Shown here: in pieces, positions 1 through 10,640 of the stretch
Layout of the letters: every line of letters starts with the position of its first letter
Position numbering within the stretch: position 1 is the first letter of the stretch
From: Doryteuthis pealeii
Taxonomy: Eukaryota; Mollusca; Cephalopoda; Myopsida; Loliginidae
Direction of reading: 5' to 3'
Length of the DNA stretch: 64,000 nt
NCBI GenBank assembly: GCA_023376005.1
Contig: CM042138.1
Location: 91,816,776-91,880,775, forward strand
Notes under the pieces: model-generated
Seen by the model: only the letters and a program-made list of their open reading frames with translations
The model's database searches: none
What the model was told of the DNA's origin: nothing
Position numbers and translations under genes: made by a program

Positions 1-16
1 TTTCTACAAAACTTTC

Positions 17-21
<5 letters not shown>

Positions 22-61
<40 letters not shown>

Positions 62-65
62 TATA
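22..65. repeat. (TA)n microsatellite
   Basis: Uninterrupted TA dinucleotide run with one phase slip, directly upstream of a SINE-1 copy. Seen directly. Confidence 0.95.
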
Positions 66-258
66 GGGCCGGTTTAGCTCAGTCTGTATAGTGCCAACTC
101 AGCGTATGAGTAGCACAGGGATCTGTGCGGTAAAGAGAGGAGCTGATGGTAGGTGTGGCGCTCCACCTCAGATGCTAAAATACTCTCCTTGGTCTAGCGC
201 TAGTGAAAAGGGGATAGACTCCCTCGCTGTCTGGCTGATAGCAACATTAGGCCGCCCG

Positions 259-262
<4 letters not shown>
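66..262 (+). repeat. SINE-1 copy, internal deletion of tRNA part
   Basis: This is a tRNA-derived SINE, called SINE-1 here. It opens with an RNA polymerase III A-box-like stretch (TTAGCTCAGTCTG) and continues into the family body with GAGTAGCACAGGGATCTGTG, GGAGCTGATGGTAGGTGTGG and GGGATAGACTCCCTCGCTG. Compared with the copy at 9713, the tRNA segment between the A box and the body, which holds the B box (GGTTCGATACC), is missing. This copy is therefore probably transcriptionally dead. A (TA)n array follows. The tRNA origin is inferred from the A and B boxes of the complete copies; the parental tRNA is not assigned. Confidence 0.8.
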
Positions 263-295
<33 letters not shown>

Positions 296-300
296 GGGGG
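262..300. repeat. (TA)n microsatellite
   Basis: TA array directly after the SINE-1 body, ending in a run of G. It may have grown from the SINE tail. Confidence 0.9.
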
Positions 301-397
301 TTGTATGTATGTTTGATGACAGTAGATGTTTCATTAGCTCCACTAAATATGTTTTTTTATTTATGATTTTTCTATTTATCTGCCTTAATCATTCCTT

Positions 398-1705
398 AAC
401 TCTTATTATTATATACTTATGATACTTTATTATTATATACTTATGATACTTATTATTATATACTTATGATACTTATATCTTATGATACTTTATGATACTT
501 ATGATACTTATTATTATATACTTATGATACTTATTATTATATACTTATGATACTTTATTATTATATACTTATGATACTTATTATTATATACTTATGATAC
601 TTTATTATTACTTATGATACTTATTATTATATACTTATGATACTTTATGATACTTTATTATTATATACTTTATGATACTTATTATTATATACTTATGATA
701 CTTATTATTATATACTTATGATACTTATTATTATATACTTATGATACTTTATTATTATATATATGATACTTTATTATTATATACTTATGATACTTTATTA
801 TTATATACTTATACTTATGATACTTATGATACTTTATTATTATATACTTATGATACTTATTATTATATACTTATGATACTTATTATTATATACTTATGAT
901 ACTTTATTATTATATACTTATGATACTTATTATTATATACTTATGATACTATTATTATATACTTATGATACTTTATTATTATATAATTATGATACTTATT
1001 ATTATATACTTATGATACTTTATTATTATATACTTATGATACTTATTATTATATACTTATGATACTTTATTATTATATACTTATGATATTATTATCTTAT
1101 GATACTTTATTATTTATTATTATATACTTATGATACTTTATTATTATATACTTTATACTCTTATGATACTTATTATTATATTATATTATGATACTTTATT
1201 ATTATATACTTATGATACTTATTATTATATATGATACTTTATTATATACTTATGATACTTTATTATTATACTTATGATACTTATTATTATATATTTATGA
1301 TACTTTATTATTATATACTTATGATACTTTATTATTATATATGATACTTATGATACTTTATTATTATATACTATGATACTTTATTATTATATATTTATGA
1401 TACTTTATCATTATATACTTATGATACTTTATTATTATATACTTATGATACTTTATGATACTTTATCATTATATACTTATGATACTTTATTATTATATAC
1501 TTATGATACTTTATTATTATATACTTATGATACTTATTATTATATACTTATGATACTTATGATACTTATATATATTATTATACATATTATATATATAATT
1601 ATTAAAATTATTAGATACTTATATATATTATTATATGTACTTATGATACATTATTATTATATACTTATGATACTTATTATTATATACTTATGATACATGA
1701 TACTT
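398..1705 (+). repeat. Tandem array of a ~24-bp unit
   Basis: About 1.3 kb built from repeats of a unit close to TATTATTATATACTTATGA plus TACTT, with 22-25-bp variants and shorter sub-repeats (CTTATGATACTT alone). Dozens of copies are visible. The plus-strand ORF inside it (1373-1693, rich in MILYYYIL) is only the translated repeat. The array ends near 1705, where ordinary sequence resumes. Confidence 0.95.
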
Positions 1706-2190
1706 GCTGAAGATAAAAAGCCGTCATTCCTTAACTCTTATTGTTTTTCCGTTAAGATAATATAAAAATGCGATTTTTTTTCACTTTCACGAGAACTGTT
1801 TTCCACATTAGTTTCTTATTATAAACTTGACGGATTTTTAGTAAAAACCAAAATGCGTTGATCTTCTCGATGAATAGACGACAAAGCGGACGGCACCTAA
1901 AAGCGCTCGATGGGGGAAACCATTAAGCAGAGCCGGGGATAAAATGCTGGAAACTGTTACTAATGGAAGAGAGAGTCTTTCTGAAGAAAATTTCCTTTTT
2001 AGCAAGGAGCTTAGACTTACCATTTTTGCATGGTCTTCTACAAAACAATGGTATTTCTAAAAGGAGGTATCAAAAAAAAAAAAAAGAACTTAAAATCTTA
2101 GAAAATGTTTTCTCTACTTATTTCATTGTCTATCATCATTTTTTGTCTTCAACAATTATTACCTACTAAGAATACAAGTTCTTAAAATAT
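1706..2190. other. Unassigned AT-rich sequence
   Basis: No recognisable coding, RNA or repeat motif. Two overlapping opposite-strand ORFs of about 60 codons show no family motif and are taken as chance. Confidence 0.5.
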
Positions 2191-2640
2191 CTGTCGGTGT
2201 GGATAGCTGTTGGCTCCCCTTTGACAGCTCTTGTTTTTGGTGATGCTAGGTGTCCACCGACACATCTCACCAGTCATGCCAAGGCGTACCTGAAGAGGGT
2301 GCCGACAACTGGTCATAGAACAGATAGTACTAGTTTATATGGTACTAATAGTAGGTAATAAAGAAGACTTGTCTTGTGCTGGCATTAGTTGTAGGATTTG
2401 GCTACCTACTATTCAAATAAATCCCCTATACAACCTGGCGTTAGGGTGCAAGCGCTGCTTGCCTCTCGTGAATGACTCAATACTACCAAACACCTTTCAA
2501 TAGTTCAACTGCTCAATCGTCTTGAAATTTCCCCTTCCACTGAATCAACTGCCGGACGGCCAAGACAGTGGACTGAGGTCTGTACAACCTCTTTCAACTT
2601 AAAATATCTTACACACAGGTTTCACTCTATATGATTGTCC
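2190..2640. other. Unassigned moderate-GC segment
   Basis: The composition is closer to the old LTR and SINE segments than to the AT-rich flanks, but I see no terminal repeats, box motifs or coding motif. It could be a decayed retroelement. Confidence 0.3.
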
Positions 2641-2880
2641 CAACCCTCTTCGCCCGCCCCGGCGGGTCACAATCACGAGCGTCGATCCCAGGGGCCATCC
2701 CCACCAGGCAACACCTGCCCCCTCGATCTAAAGGGGTGGGGCTGGGTTTATTGCCCAGTGCCTGAGGCGCCCCTTGAGGGGGAATGCCGAGGAGATAGAC
2801 GCAATTTTTAACCCCGCCTCCAATGAGTCTCGGCTTGTAGGTGGTCCCACGTTAATAGGGCCTTGTGCCTAACCTAGTAC
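2640..2880. repeat. GC-rich dispersed repeat, first copy
   Basis: A GC-rich block with CGTCGATCCCAG, GCAATAAACCCAGC in reverse complement, GAGGCGCC and CCAATGAGTCTCGGCTTG. Parts recur at 3530-3760 (CGTCGATCCCAGC, ATGAGTCTCGGCTTGTGGGT) and near 18719-18811 (GAGGCGCC, GGGCAATAAACCCAGCC, GGTGTTGCCTGG). It is a shared repeat of unknown class. Repeat A abuts it on the right. Confidence 0.55.
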
Positions 2881-2884
2881 AAGT

Positions 2885-3225
2885 GGGGTACGAGGATAAT
2901 ACCACCCTTGTTATCATATGGGTGCTAGAAGGTGGGGGCTGAGGGTTTTAGCATCCTGGGTATGACATTAAACTCTATCTGATGGTGAAATTCCAGTTCT
3001 TTAGGTCTGAGGAATGTGAAGCACCACTTCATCACCATTGTTCGCAGGTTCATTCTGACAGAATGGTAGTACCTGTTAGGGTTCCATCTCTGGGTTAAAT
3101 AGAACAAAATGTGTTTAAAACTAATTGAGTACCCATCAAAAACGAATACAACAAAAACATCTTCGGCATAAAATGACCCAATAGGTTGACATGCCATAAA
3201 ACCCAACCAACCAACCTATATGTTG
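2885..3225 (-). repeat. Repeat A copy (reverse)
   Basis: Repeat A is a dispersed family recognised by, in order, a T/G-rich head with GGCATATCAACC and GGGTCAT, then ACCCATAGATGGG, ACTACCA, CAGAGTGGACCAG, GGTGATGAAGGGGTG, ACCTCA and CTTCTAGCACC. Here it runs right to left, from the head near 3190-3225 to CTTCTAGCACCCATATGATA near 2920. The minus-strand ORF at 2925-3206 lies inside the repeat and is not treated as a gene. No terminal repeats or coding motif reveal its class. Confidence 0.7.
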
Positions 3226-3482
3226 TACTTGTTAAGTTTATTCTATGGGTAAAAAAATATCTGTTCGAAAATTATGATTATAAGGTTTCGTTTGGTTTCG
3301 TTGTTGAATAGCATATCAACCTTCGTGTGATATTTAATGTTACAGCCGTCCTTGTAGAAGAACAATATAGATACTATTTAAACCATAGATCAGGGGTAAG
3401 AGGGTTGATACCTTTCCCAAGGGTATTAGTCAGAAAGTGAACACAGTGGTGTGGCTGGAGTTCCAACGCATTTACTACAATG

Positions 3483-3765
3483 TTACAGTCCAGTATATAA
3501 GTCCCAGCTACTCGTCCTTCGGGACGGGTGGTCCAGTGAGCCTCGACCTCTGGACTGATGGGATGCTAAATTAATAGCGTCGATCCCAGCCTGCCTCATT
3601 GCACTTAAAGAGGCACGGCTGGGATTGACGCAATATTTCTTCCTACCACCCCATGAGTCTCGGCTTGTGGGTGGTGCCCACATAAAGCGGCCTTGTGCCA
3701 TATCGTGTGTAAGTGGGACATATGTAAATTCCAGTATATAAGCCACGGGAATCCCCACTATTCGT
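3483..3765. repeat. GC-rich dispersed repeat, second copy
   Basis: It shares CGTCGATCCCAGC, CTGGGATTGACGCAAT and ATGAGTCTCGGCTTGTGGGT with 2640-2880. The segment is also bracketed by a short direct repeat, CCAGTATATAAG, at 3491-3502 and 3731-3742. The 91-codon minus ORF across it is a by-product of the repeat. Confidence 0.55.
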
Positions 3766-3924
3766 ATAATATAAGAATATATTCATCCATATAACTGTGC
3801 AAACAAATGATTATCATTATTAAGGAAATAGTTACTTGATACCAGATAATTCTGTACATATGATTTGTATCAGAAAAACTTGAAACGATATAACTGTGTG
3901 TAAATTACTTTTCTTAAAAGTCTA

Positions 3925-4172
3925 CGGATTTGGCCGATTGTTCGTATCAGCCGAACAGCAAGAGAGTCTATCCCATTTTCACTAGTGCTAGACAAAGGAG
4001 ATTGTTCTTGTGTCTGAGGTGAAGCATCGCACCTACCATCAGCTACCCACTTTACCGCACAGATCAAAGCCGTGCTACACATGCGCTGAGTTGGCGAGGG
4101 CCGGTATGGGTCATAGGACGCTTGTAGTTTTTGTAGGTGGATGCTCTACTGTCTGAGATAAATCGGCCCTGA
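3925..4172 (-). repeat. SINE-1 copy
   Basis: Reverse-strand SINE-1. Reading leftward from 4172 it shows the GGGCCGATTTATCTCAGACAG A-box region, a degenerate B-box area, then the family body with a CTGATGGTAGGTGCGATGCT variant and GGGATAGACTCTCTTGCTG. It is full length but diverged. Confidence 0.85.
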
Positions 4173-4224
4173 AACTATAACTGTTTTAAAATAATTATCA
4201 TTAATCAGCAGGACCTGTAGATAT

Positions 4225-5620
4225 ACCACATTTTCAGCTAGTATATTAAGTTTGAGACCTGTCAGCTTTTCCTTATAAACATTCATCTTAATTCCATAGA
4301 ATATCTATAATCTTTCCACAGATTATTTAACATTGCCTTAAAGGAGTTTAGAGATTGGGCATTCGCTATTGATGATGGTAGTTTATTTCATGTATTCACC
4401 ACTCTATTACTAAAATAATTTTGTCTTGCATTTGCCTTACAAATTTTTTTAAAGAGTTTTAATTTATGACCCCTAGTATTGATATTTTGGGCAATGTTTA
4501 GTAGATCAAAGTACGTTGAATAAAATCCATGTGTATATTTGTAGACTTCAATCATATCTCCTCTTGTACGTCGATAAACCAAACTTGGTAAGTCAATATT
4601 CCTAAGCCTTTCTTCATACGAAAGGTTTTTTTAAATCATTCATTACTTTAGTAGCTCTCCTTTAAACTTCGTCAATGAGTTTTATGTCCTTGATTAGTCT
4701 TGGACTCCAAACCACATTAGCAAATTCAAAATGAGGACTTAGCAATGCAATGAATAACTTTTCAGCATTTCTTTATCCCTGTATTCATATGACCTCCGTA
4801 TTAATCCTAATATATTGTTTGCTTATTTACTTGTATTTCTATGTGTTTTGAAAATTTTAATTCAGGGTCCACATTTACACCCAGGTCTTTTTCTAACTCT
4901 ATATCTTTTATAATTTCTCTTTCATTAGAGAATTTTTTTTATTTTTAGAGTATACATGTTTTGAATTATTTCTTCCTACGTAAATACCTTACATTTAGAT
5001 GTATTGGAATTCATTTGCTATTTATCGGACCAATCTACAAGATTGTTCATGTCAGTTTGGATGATATCAGTATCATTCTGATCATTAACAGTAGAATATA
5101 TCTTTGTATCATCTGCAAATACTTGTGTGTAACATTTGATCATATTCGGGAGATCGTTTATAAAAATAGTAAAAAGACAGGGTCCATGAACACTTCTCTG
5201 TGGAATTCACTTGTCACTTGAGCCCATTTTGATTGAGATTTTTTTATTTTGACACATTGTCTTCTATTAGTAAGGGATTCTTTAATCCAATTTAGAACAT
5301 GGCCATTTATTCCATTTTTTTGTAATTTCAATAGTAGCCTTTTGTGAGGTACCGAGTCAAATGCTTTGGCAAAGTCTAAATAGATGGTACCAACCGGTAA
5401 TCCAAGATCTAGAGATTCCGTTCACGTATACATTACTGATAAAAGATTTGTAATGCAAGATTTTCCTTTAATGAATGCATGCTGATTCACAGAAAAAAAG
5501 TTTGTTTAATTCCATATGCTTGAATATTTTGTCTTTCATTATAGATTCTAACTATTTTCAAATAATACTTGTCAAACTAACTGGTCTATAATTGCATGGA
5601 TCACTTCATAGATTCATGAT
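4225..5620 (-). mobile_element. CR1-like non-LTR retrotransposon, 5'-truncated reverse transcriptase relic
   Basis: The minus strand encodes the 3' part of a non-LTR reverse transcriptase, broken by several frameshifts and stops. In order I can read NYRPVSLTS (near 5600), YLDFAKAFDSVPHK (5345-5400), the catalytic FADDTKIYS (near 5100-5125, the F-ADD form of the RT active site), FANVVWSPRLIKD (near 4680-4740), a YKYTHGFYST segment, RGHKLKLFKKIC and SLNSFKAMLNNLWKDYRYS close to the end (near 4290). This order and the C-terminal signature are typical of the CR1/Jockey-group LINEs of invertebrates; the exact clade (for example Daphne or Crack) is inferred. The endonuclease and 5' half are missing, as expected from incomplete reverse transcription. 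It cannot be functional. Confidence 0.9.
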
Positions 5621-6180
5621 AATCTAATTATTGCAACTTTTGATATGTTTACTTAGAAGCTATTTAGAAATACTTCAATATGTAAAATGAAAATCTTGAT
5701 TTAACTCTCTCGTTCGATTTTGCTTTCTTTCCTTCTTTTCATATTTTAATTATGTTCAATTGAAAGAGATTAGCGTCATCGCTTCCACTTGCTCACACAC
5801 TCTCTCTGTCTTTCCCCTGCTCGCTTTCTTATTATATTTTTCTGTGTAGCATTCCCTTTTTCTTTAGATAAAAACGGAATGGTTCATTATTTAGCTGAGG
5901 TGGCGGCAGTAATAAGAATTAGAATTCGGTTGATAAGCAACACCAGATTATCAGGCTCTACCATTTTCGTTTTATCGTGGCCAATTTGAACGGGTCTCAT
6001 ATTTAATCAGAGGGTGTTGTAAAATGATAACGGTTGTACAATTAAAAAGCACAAGCATTGATATATAGATTACTTGAGACCATCTAATCGTTTGCACAAC
6101 TAAAAATGACTTCGGTATTATATAAGTCAACACTAGTTTATACGCCTTAAAAGTAACCAACTTCGGTTTTTAGCAACCCT
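5620..6180 (-). repeat. Repeat J copy (reverse)
   Basis: The reverse complement matches 10640-11160: shared blocks include CATTCCGTTTTTATC, TGCTACACAGAAAAATATAAT, GAGAGAGTGTG, AACGCTAATCTGTTTCAAT-like sequence and ACCGTTAT..TT.CAACA. Similarity is interrupted but collinear over about 500 bp. There is no coding motif and the class is unknown. Confidence 0.5.
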
Positions 6181-6995
6181 GTGTATATTCATTTACTTGT
6201 ATGAAAGATACTAAAAAAGTGGACGTAGAAAATACGAATATCCAGTGGGTGTTACTATGGAATAGATGATTATAAGATTACATTAAACGGCTTATGTTAG
6301 TTAATGTAAGGTTTCATTTGAAAGGAATGTTTTTACTATGACAAACATCTCTACGATTCACTAGAGTTTATACCTTGGGATTATTACTTAATTCCCGTCT
6401 TTACAGAATTCTTTGAATGAGATAAGAAAAAAAATGGTCATCCTGGAATATTTGAAGTTCCCTACGGCAGTTTTTAGCCGAGAAACGTAAAGAAAGATTT
6501 AGAGAAAAAGTTTTGGGTATAGAATTATAGAATTGCCGCAAAAAATGCATGCTTCATGGAATACAATGGTAAAGCTGTTGTTTAAAAAAGTGTTTTTTGC
6601 ATTTTCAAAAAAAAACTTTTAGTGCGCGAAATATATTCCTGCAAGTGAATCTAAAAAGAAAATAATCTCATTTACTTTTAATCTTTAACTTAAGATAATT
6701 TTTTGAGCACAATATATTTATACGGGTGGTATAACAGTGTTATGTAACTATCTGGTTGTAACCAAAACTACGTTCTTACTGACTTCACGATTTCCTTAGT
6801 GATTTAAGTTTGGCAAAAGGCTCTGAAATCCCCGGAATCCAGTAATAAATGAAATATTCCAGAAACATATAGAACCGAACATTAAATATGTATAACAATG
6901 AAAACTATAACTGAAAAATCATATAGTCCTCTTGATATTGTTGAAAAATAAAATTAAACCAATTCTTTTCTGAATCAATTACTCATTGGTTTTAC
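6180..6995. other. Unassigned AT-rich sequence
   Basis: No ORF with a family motif, no tRNA-like boxes and no match to the other repeat families in the window. Confidence 0.5.
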
Positions 6996-6997
6996 GT

Positions 6998-7075
6998 CTG
7001 AGCACCACACCTACCATCAGCAACCATCTTTACTGCACAGATCCAAATCAGTAATTAATATTGCTGAGTTCGGAT
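6998..7075 (-). repeat. SINE-1 fragment
   Basis: A short reverse-strand piece with GAGCACCACACCTACCATCA, CTTTACTGCACAGATCC and GCTGAGTT, matching the middle of SINE-1. Both ends are missing. Confidence 0.7.
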
Positions 7076-7490
7076 AGAGTAAACACCGGGTGCAAGTATT
7101 TCAATTTTAATAAATACATATATATTAATTAAAAAGACTCACAAAAGTAAACAAGAACGCATATAAAAAGATTAAAGTTATTGTATTTGAGTTGATTTCT
7201 ATATGATATTATACATAGCGTTGATTTAACACGTCTGAGAATAAACAATAATATTAGTAATCAATAACACCAATAATTATCAATTGAAATCGATTTTGTT
7301 AAAACCAGTATGAAAATTATTCATACCATATACTATGTAAACCTTTATTTCTTAGTGATATATAAAACACATTGCAGGATTTTAAACGCATTGATAACAT
7401 GGCTGCGTATTTTGAGGCAAAGCGAACTCAGCTAGGCCTTCGTAGAGGCATCGTTTATAAATAAGATCCTAATTAAGATTAAATAATATA
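7076..7490. other. Unassigned AT-rich sequence
   Basis: Nothing recognisable on either strand. Confidence 0.5.
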
Positions 7491-7494
7491 TATA

Positions 7495-7779
7495 TTTACC
7501 AGCTCCACCGCACGAGCAGGATGTGACACAAGGTCAATTTCTTAAGCGGAGTTCAACAGGTTTGAATTCAGAGTCTTCCTTCTCCTAGACCGGTTGCCTA
7601 ACCAAGATTAAAGAGCCCAGTCTGCCCTACTATTTACCCATAGCTGAAGGGAGAGTAGAATTCATACCTTTCCCAAGAGTATTAGCGCTAAGTGAAATGC
7701 AATTACCACGTCCAGGATTTGAACTCGGGGCGACGAGTCCATTTCCCATGAATTTAAACATTACAACCACGCGCTTCCT
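7495..7779 (-). repeat. SINE-2 copy, full length
   Basis: SINE-2 is the most abundant family here, about 285 bp. Reading the element forward: GAAGCGCGTGG.TGTAATGGTTAAAG, GTCATAGGAAATGGACTCG, a B-box-like GAGTTCAAATCCTGGACG, CATTTCACTTAGCGCTAATA, CCAGCTATGGGTAAATAGTA, CTCTTTAACC, AACTCCGCTTAAGAAATTGA, CCTTGTGTCACATCCTGCTC and TTGGTAAATATATA. The GTTCAAATCC box suggests a tRNA-derived head (inference). This copy is reversed, with a short TA tail at 7486-7495. Confidence 0.9.
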
Positions 7780-8046
7780 ACATAATAATGATTATTTAAT
7801 CCTCATTCAGAATATACCATAAATAAATAAGGGAATTGTGACGTTGGTAGTGAGGTAATTTCGTTTAGAGACTGACATATATATATACAACATTAATATT
7901 ATCAGTTCTAATTTTTAAGGTTATTCACTTTCTTATCTGCATTTTTTCTAAGTAATTGTAGTTGCAATTTATTACTAACTGGGTTCACGGTTATATGACG
8001 TGAAATTTTTACGAATCGAATTCATTCGAATCAGTTATTGCTATGT

Positions 8047-8610
8047 GTTGTAGGTGACTCACCTATGACACGAACATAGACTTACCCAAAGGGTATATAT
8101 TAACAGAGCAAAGCTACTCAAGGAAGAAGTAGCAGATACATGTTCTTCGTGTACGCTGTAACAAGGAAACCTTCCTAAATTGTACATTGACATAATGCTG
8201 AATACATCTGTTCCCTACATTTTATCTCCGTGTTGAGTTATTATTTATATTTACCAACCCCTCCGCACGAGCAGGATATGACACAAGGTCAATTTCTTAA
8301 GCGGAGTTTAACAGGTTTGAATTCAGAGTTTTCCTTCTCCTAGACCGGTTGCATAACCACGGTTAAAGAGCCCAGTCTGCCCTACCATTTACCCATAGCT
8401 GGAGGGAGAGTAGAATTCATACCTTTCCCAAGGGTATTAGTGCTAAGTGAAATGCAATTAGCACGTCCAGGATTTGAACTCGGGGTGACGAGTCCATTTC
8501 CTATGACTTTAACCATTACACCACGCGCTTCCTGTTGAGTTATTATTTATGGACCCTTAAACAGGTCATAACACTATTTTATAAAACCGACCATCTATAT
8601 ATAATGGTTT
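8047..8610 (+). mobile_element. LTR relic (LTR-G family), split by SINE-2
   Basis: This aligns with the LTR at 15823-16288: GTGTTGTAGGTGACTC, CTATGAC, TTACCCAAAGGGTATAT, AAGTAGCA, TTCGTGTACG, TCCGTGTTGAGT, CCTAAACAGGTCATAACA and TTTATAAAACCGACCATC correspond in order. A SINE-2 inserted at 8249-8532 separates the two halves. The far 3' end is lost or diverged after about 8610. No internal coding sequence follows. Confidence 0.7.
8249..8532 (-). repeat. SINE-2 copy inside an LTR, with 18-bp target-site duplication
   Basis: Full-length reverse-strand SINE-2. It is bracketed by an exact 18-bp direct repeat, TGTTGAGTTATTATTTAT, at 8231-8248 and 8533-8550. This fixes both element ends and shows insertion by target-primed reverse transcription into the LTR-G relic. 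Confidence 0.95.
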
Positions 8611-8774
8611 ATTACCCTTATCCACTAGTTTTTTGGGGAAATCTTGATAAAATATCTGCACACACATTATTTTTACCTCCTGAGATTTCTACCTTTTGAT
8701 GCGGGATTGAAAAAAATCCCTCGGGGTTTCAAGTCGTCACATGTCGCAAGCGTCGTAGTCAGACTGATGAAAAA

Positions 8775-8925
8775 AAATGGACTCTCTCGTCGATTTCTAC
8801 GCATCAGGATTCATCCAATGACCTCCCTTCACAGTGGTTTGTTTAGAGTAGTGAAGGCTTGTGTTGGACCATTCGCACTTTTTGGTACAGTGGATAGGAA
8901 AGAAAATCGAAATGGTGTCTCTATC
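8775..8925 (+). repeat. Repeat C, first copy
   Basis: GACTCTCTCGTCGATTTCTA, CAGTGGTTTGTTTA, GAAGGCTTGTGTTGGACCAT and CGCACTTTTTGG recur in the same order at 18099-18235 and, more decayed, at 37429-37570. The 148-codon ORF 8644-9090 spans this repeat and has no recognisable motif. Confidence 0.65.
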
Positions 8926-9289
8926 ATCGTCAGGAATCAACAGGTTTTGGCGAACAGGTTTCTGCGTCTGTGGAAAATCTGCGGCAAACTGGGACATATT
9001 CTTCCCCTAACCGAGATATGCACGAGGGGTTTGAGACGGCTAGGGAATTTCATATTTCTTTTGTTACACTTTTCACTTCGGATACGGTGAATTCGTTGGA
9101 GAAGCCGGCTTAAACGACCCACTGTAACAACAACAATAAATATAATATATCTTTAGGTTGTGTCAAACTTTTGTAATGCATAAAATATAGCAAATGTCTC
9201 CTTCTCTGTAGTAGACAAGTGTGTGTGAGTATCAATTTTGTAGCGTTACGGGCTCGATTTGAAAAGATTGATGACGTAATTATAGTAAT

Positions 9290-9700
9290 CGTAACATACA
9301 TATCTTTTTCTATTCACTTGGCTGGGATCTGGTTGTTGGCCTGGATGGTATTCTCGCCGTTTGAGTCTGGAATAACTTGGGAATCTCTTGAGATCTTGTC
9401 TTGTGTCGTTCATACTTTTTAATAACAAGACAAGACGTTCTTGCTTTTTGTTCACATGAGTTCATTTATTTTATTCACAAGTCAAAATGTCTTGGGAAAC
9501 AGACACGCAACTTGCTTCCCTTCCCTGTTACAGCTTAGTCCAGACTGATCCCTTATCACTCTCCTCTCTCTACCTCTCTTACACATTTCGCCACTTGGCA
9601 TCTGTCGACGAATAAGAAATCGACAGGTAACTTTGTACTGACCAATCAGGCGCTTTTCAATCGCCATCAAAGAACTTTCCACAATTATCTACACGTACTT
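9290..9700 (+). repeat. Repeat H (LTR-like) copy
   Basis: A C/T-rich segment with GGCTGGGATCTGGTTGTTGG, AACAAGACAAGACGTTC, AAAATGTCTTGGGAAACAGA and GACCAATCAGGCGC. Related segments occur at 18905-19340 and 23000-23290 (plus) and at 52857-53160 and 63600-63990 (minus). Length, composition and lack of coding suggest solo LTRs, but I could not define TG..CA ends, so the class is inferred. Confidence 0.5.
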
Positions 9701-9712
9701 TTGGGGGATTTA

Positions 9713-9948
9713 GGGCCGCTTAGCTCAGTTGGTAGAGTGTCCGACTTGGAACCACAACTTTCCTGGTTCGATACCGGCCCTCCCCAGCGTATGAGTAGCC
9801 CAGATAACTGTGCGGTAAAGTAAGGAGCTGATGTTAGGTGTGGCGCTCCATCTTAGATGCAAAAACAAATTCCGTGGTATTGCGCTAGGGAAAAAGGAAT
9901 AGACTCCTTCGCTGTCTGGCTGGTACCAACTTTAGGCCACCACATGAC
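9713..9948 (+). repeat. SINE-1 trimer, unit 1 (complete)
   Basis: The best-preserved tRNA head in the window: an A box TAGCTCAGTTGGTAGAG (9721-9737) matching the polymerase III consensus, and a B box GGTTCGATACC (from 9775), one mismatch from consensus. The body follows with TGTGCGGTAAAG, GGAGCTGATG and GATAGACTCC, ending AGGCCACCACATGAC. It joins unit 2 directly, with no tail between. Confidence 0.9.
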
Positions 9949-10137
9949 TGGTTCGATACCGTCCCTTCCCACTTATTGTATGAGTAGCACAAAGAACTGT
10001 GTGGTAAAGAAAGGAGCTGATGTTAGGTGTGGAGCTCCACCTCAGATGCAAAAACAATTCTCTCGGTCTAGCGCTTGCGAAATGGGGATAGACTCCCTCA
10101 CTATCTGGCTAATACCGATTTTAGGCCACCACATGAC
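9949..10137 (+). repeat. SINE-1 trimer, unit 2 (no A box)
   Basis: Begins at the B box (TGGTTCGATACC) immediately after the end of unit 1, then repeats the whole SINE-1 body to ACCACATGAC. The A-box half of the tRNA head is absent, so the unit is about 189 bp. Confidence 0.9.
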
Positions 10138-10325
10138 TGGTTTGATACTGCCCTCCCCAACTTAGCGTATGAGTAGCACAGGGAACTGTGCGGTAAAGAA
10201 AGGAGCTGATGTTAGGTGTGGCGCTCCACCCCAGATGCTAAAACAAATTCCTTGTCTAGCGCTAGGGAAAAGGGGATAGATTCCTACGCTGTCTGGGTGA
10301 TACCGACTTTAGGCCACCACACGAC
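10138..10325 (+). repeat. SINE-1 trimer, unit 3 (no A box)
   Basis: Third head-to-tail unit, again starting at a B box (TGGTTTGATACTG) and ending at AGGCCACCACACGAC. Same junction as units 1 and 2. Confidence 0.9.
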
Positions 10326-10329
10326 TTTA

Positions 10330-10640
10330 CTTTTACTATAAAATTTATGAGACAGGAAATGAAGAGGGATTTCACTTCTGTACACACTACTCCATCAAAC
10401 TGTGTTTTGCTTCAGGCACACGACGTCACCTTATTTAGACACATCTCTCTATAGGTTATATAGTCTTGTAAGTGAACATTGACACTGAAAAAGTCAATTT
10501 ATCTTTGAAAAGATCAACGTCTTGCTGAGAAACATCTGCCCAATCGAATTTGGCATACTTTGGTTTAACTTAATTAAATGTTCTGCTATGGGGAAAAACT
10601 TTGGAACAAAACATCTATAATATGATGTCAGCTTAATAAA
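10330..10640. other. Unassigned sequence
   Basis: No recognisable motif between the SINE-1 trimer and Repeat J. Confidence 0.5.

Noticed and set aside
398..1705. CRISPR array
   Set aside because: Units are contiguous with no unique spacers, and the context is an animal genome.
8644..9090. 148-codon plus-strand ORF as a possible gene
   Set aside because: Overlaps Repeat C, which recurs with frame-breaking changes at 18.1 and 37.4 kb, and shows no protein motif.
9721..9790. Functional tRNA gene
   Set aside because: A and B boxes are good, but the segment runs into the SINE-1 body and lacks a clear cloverleaf with acceptor stem, so it is a tRNA-derived SINE head.
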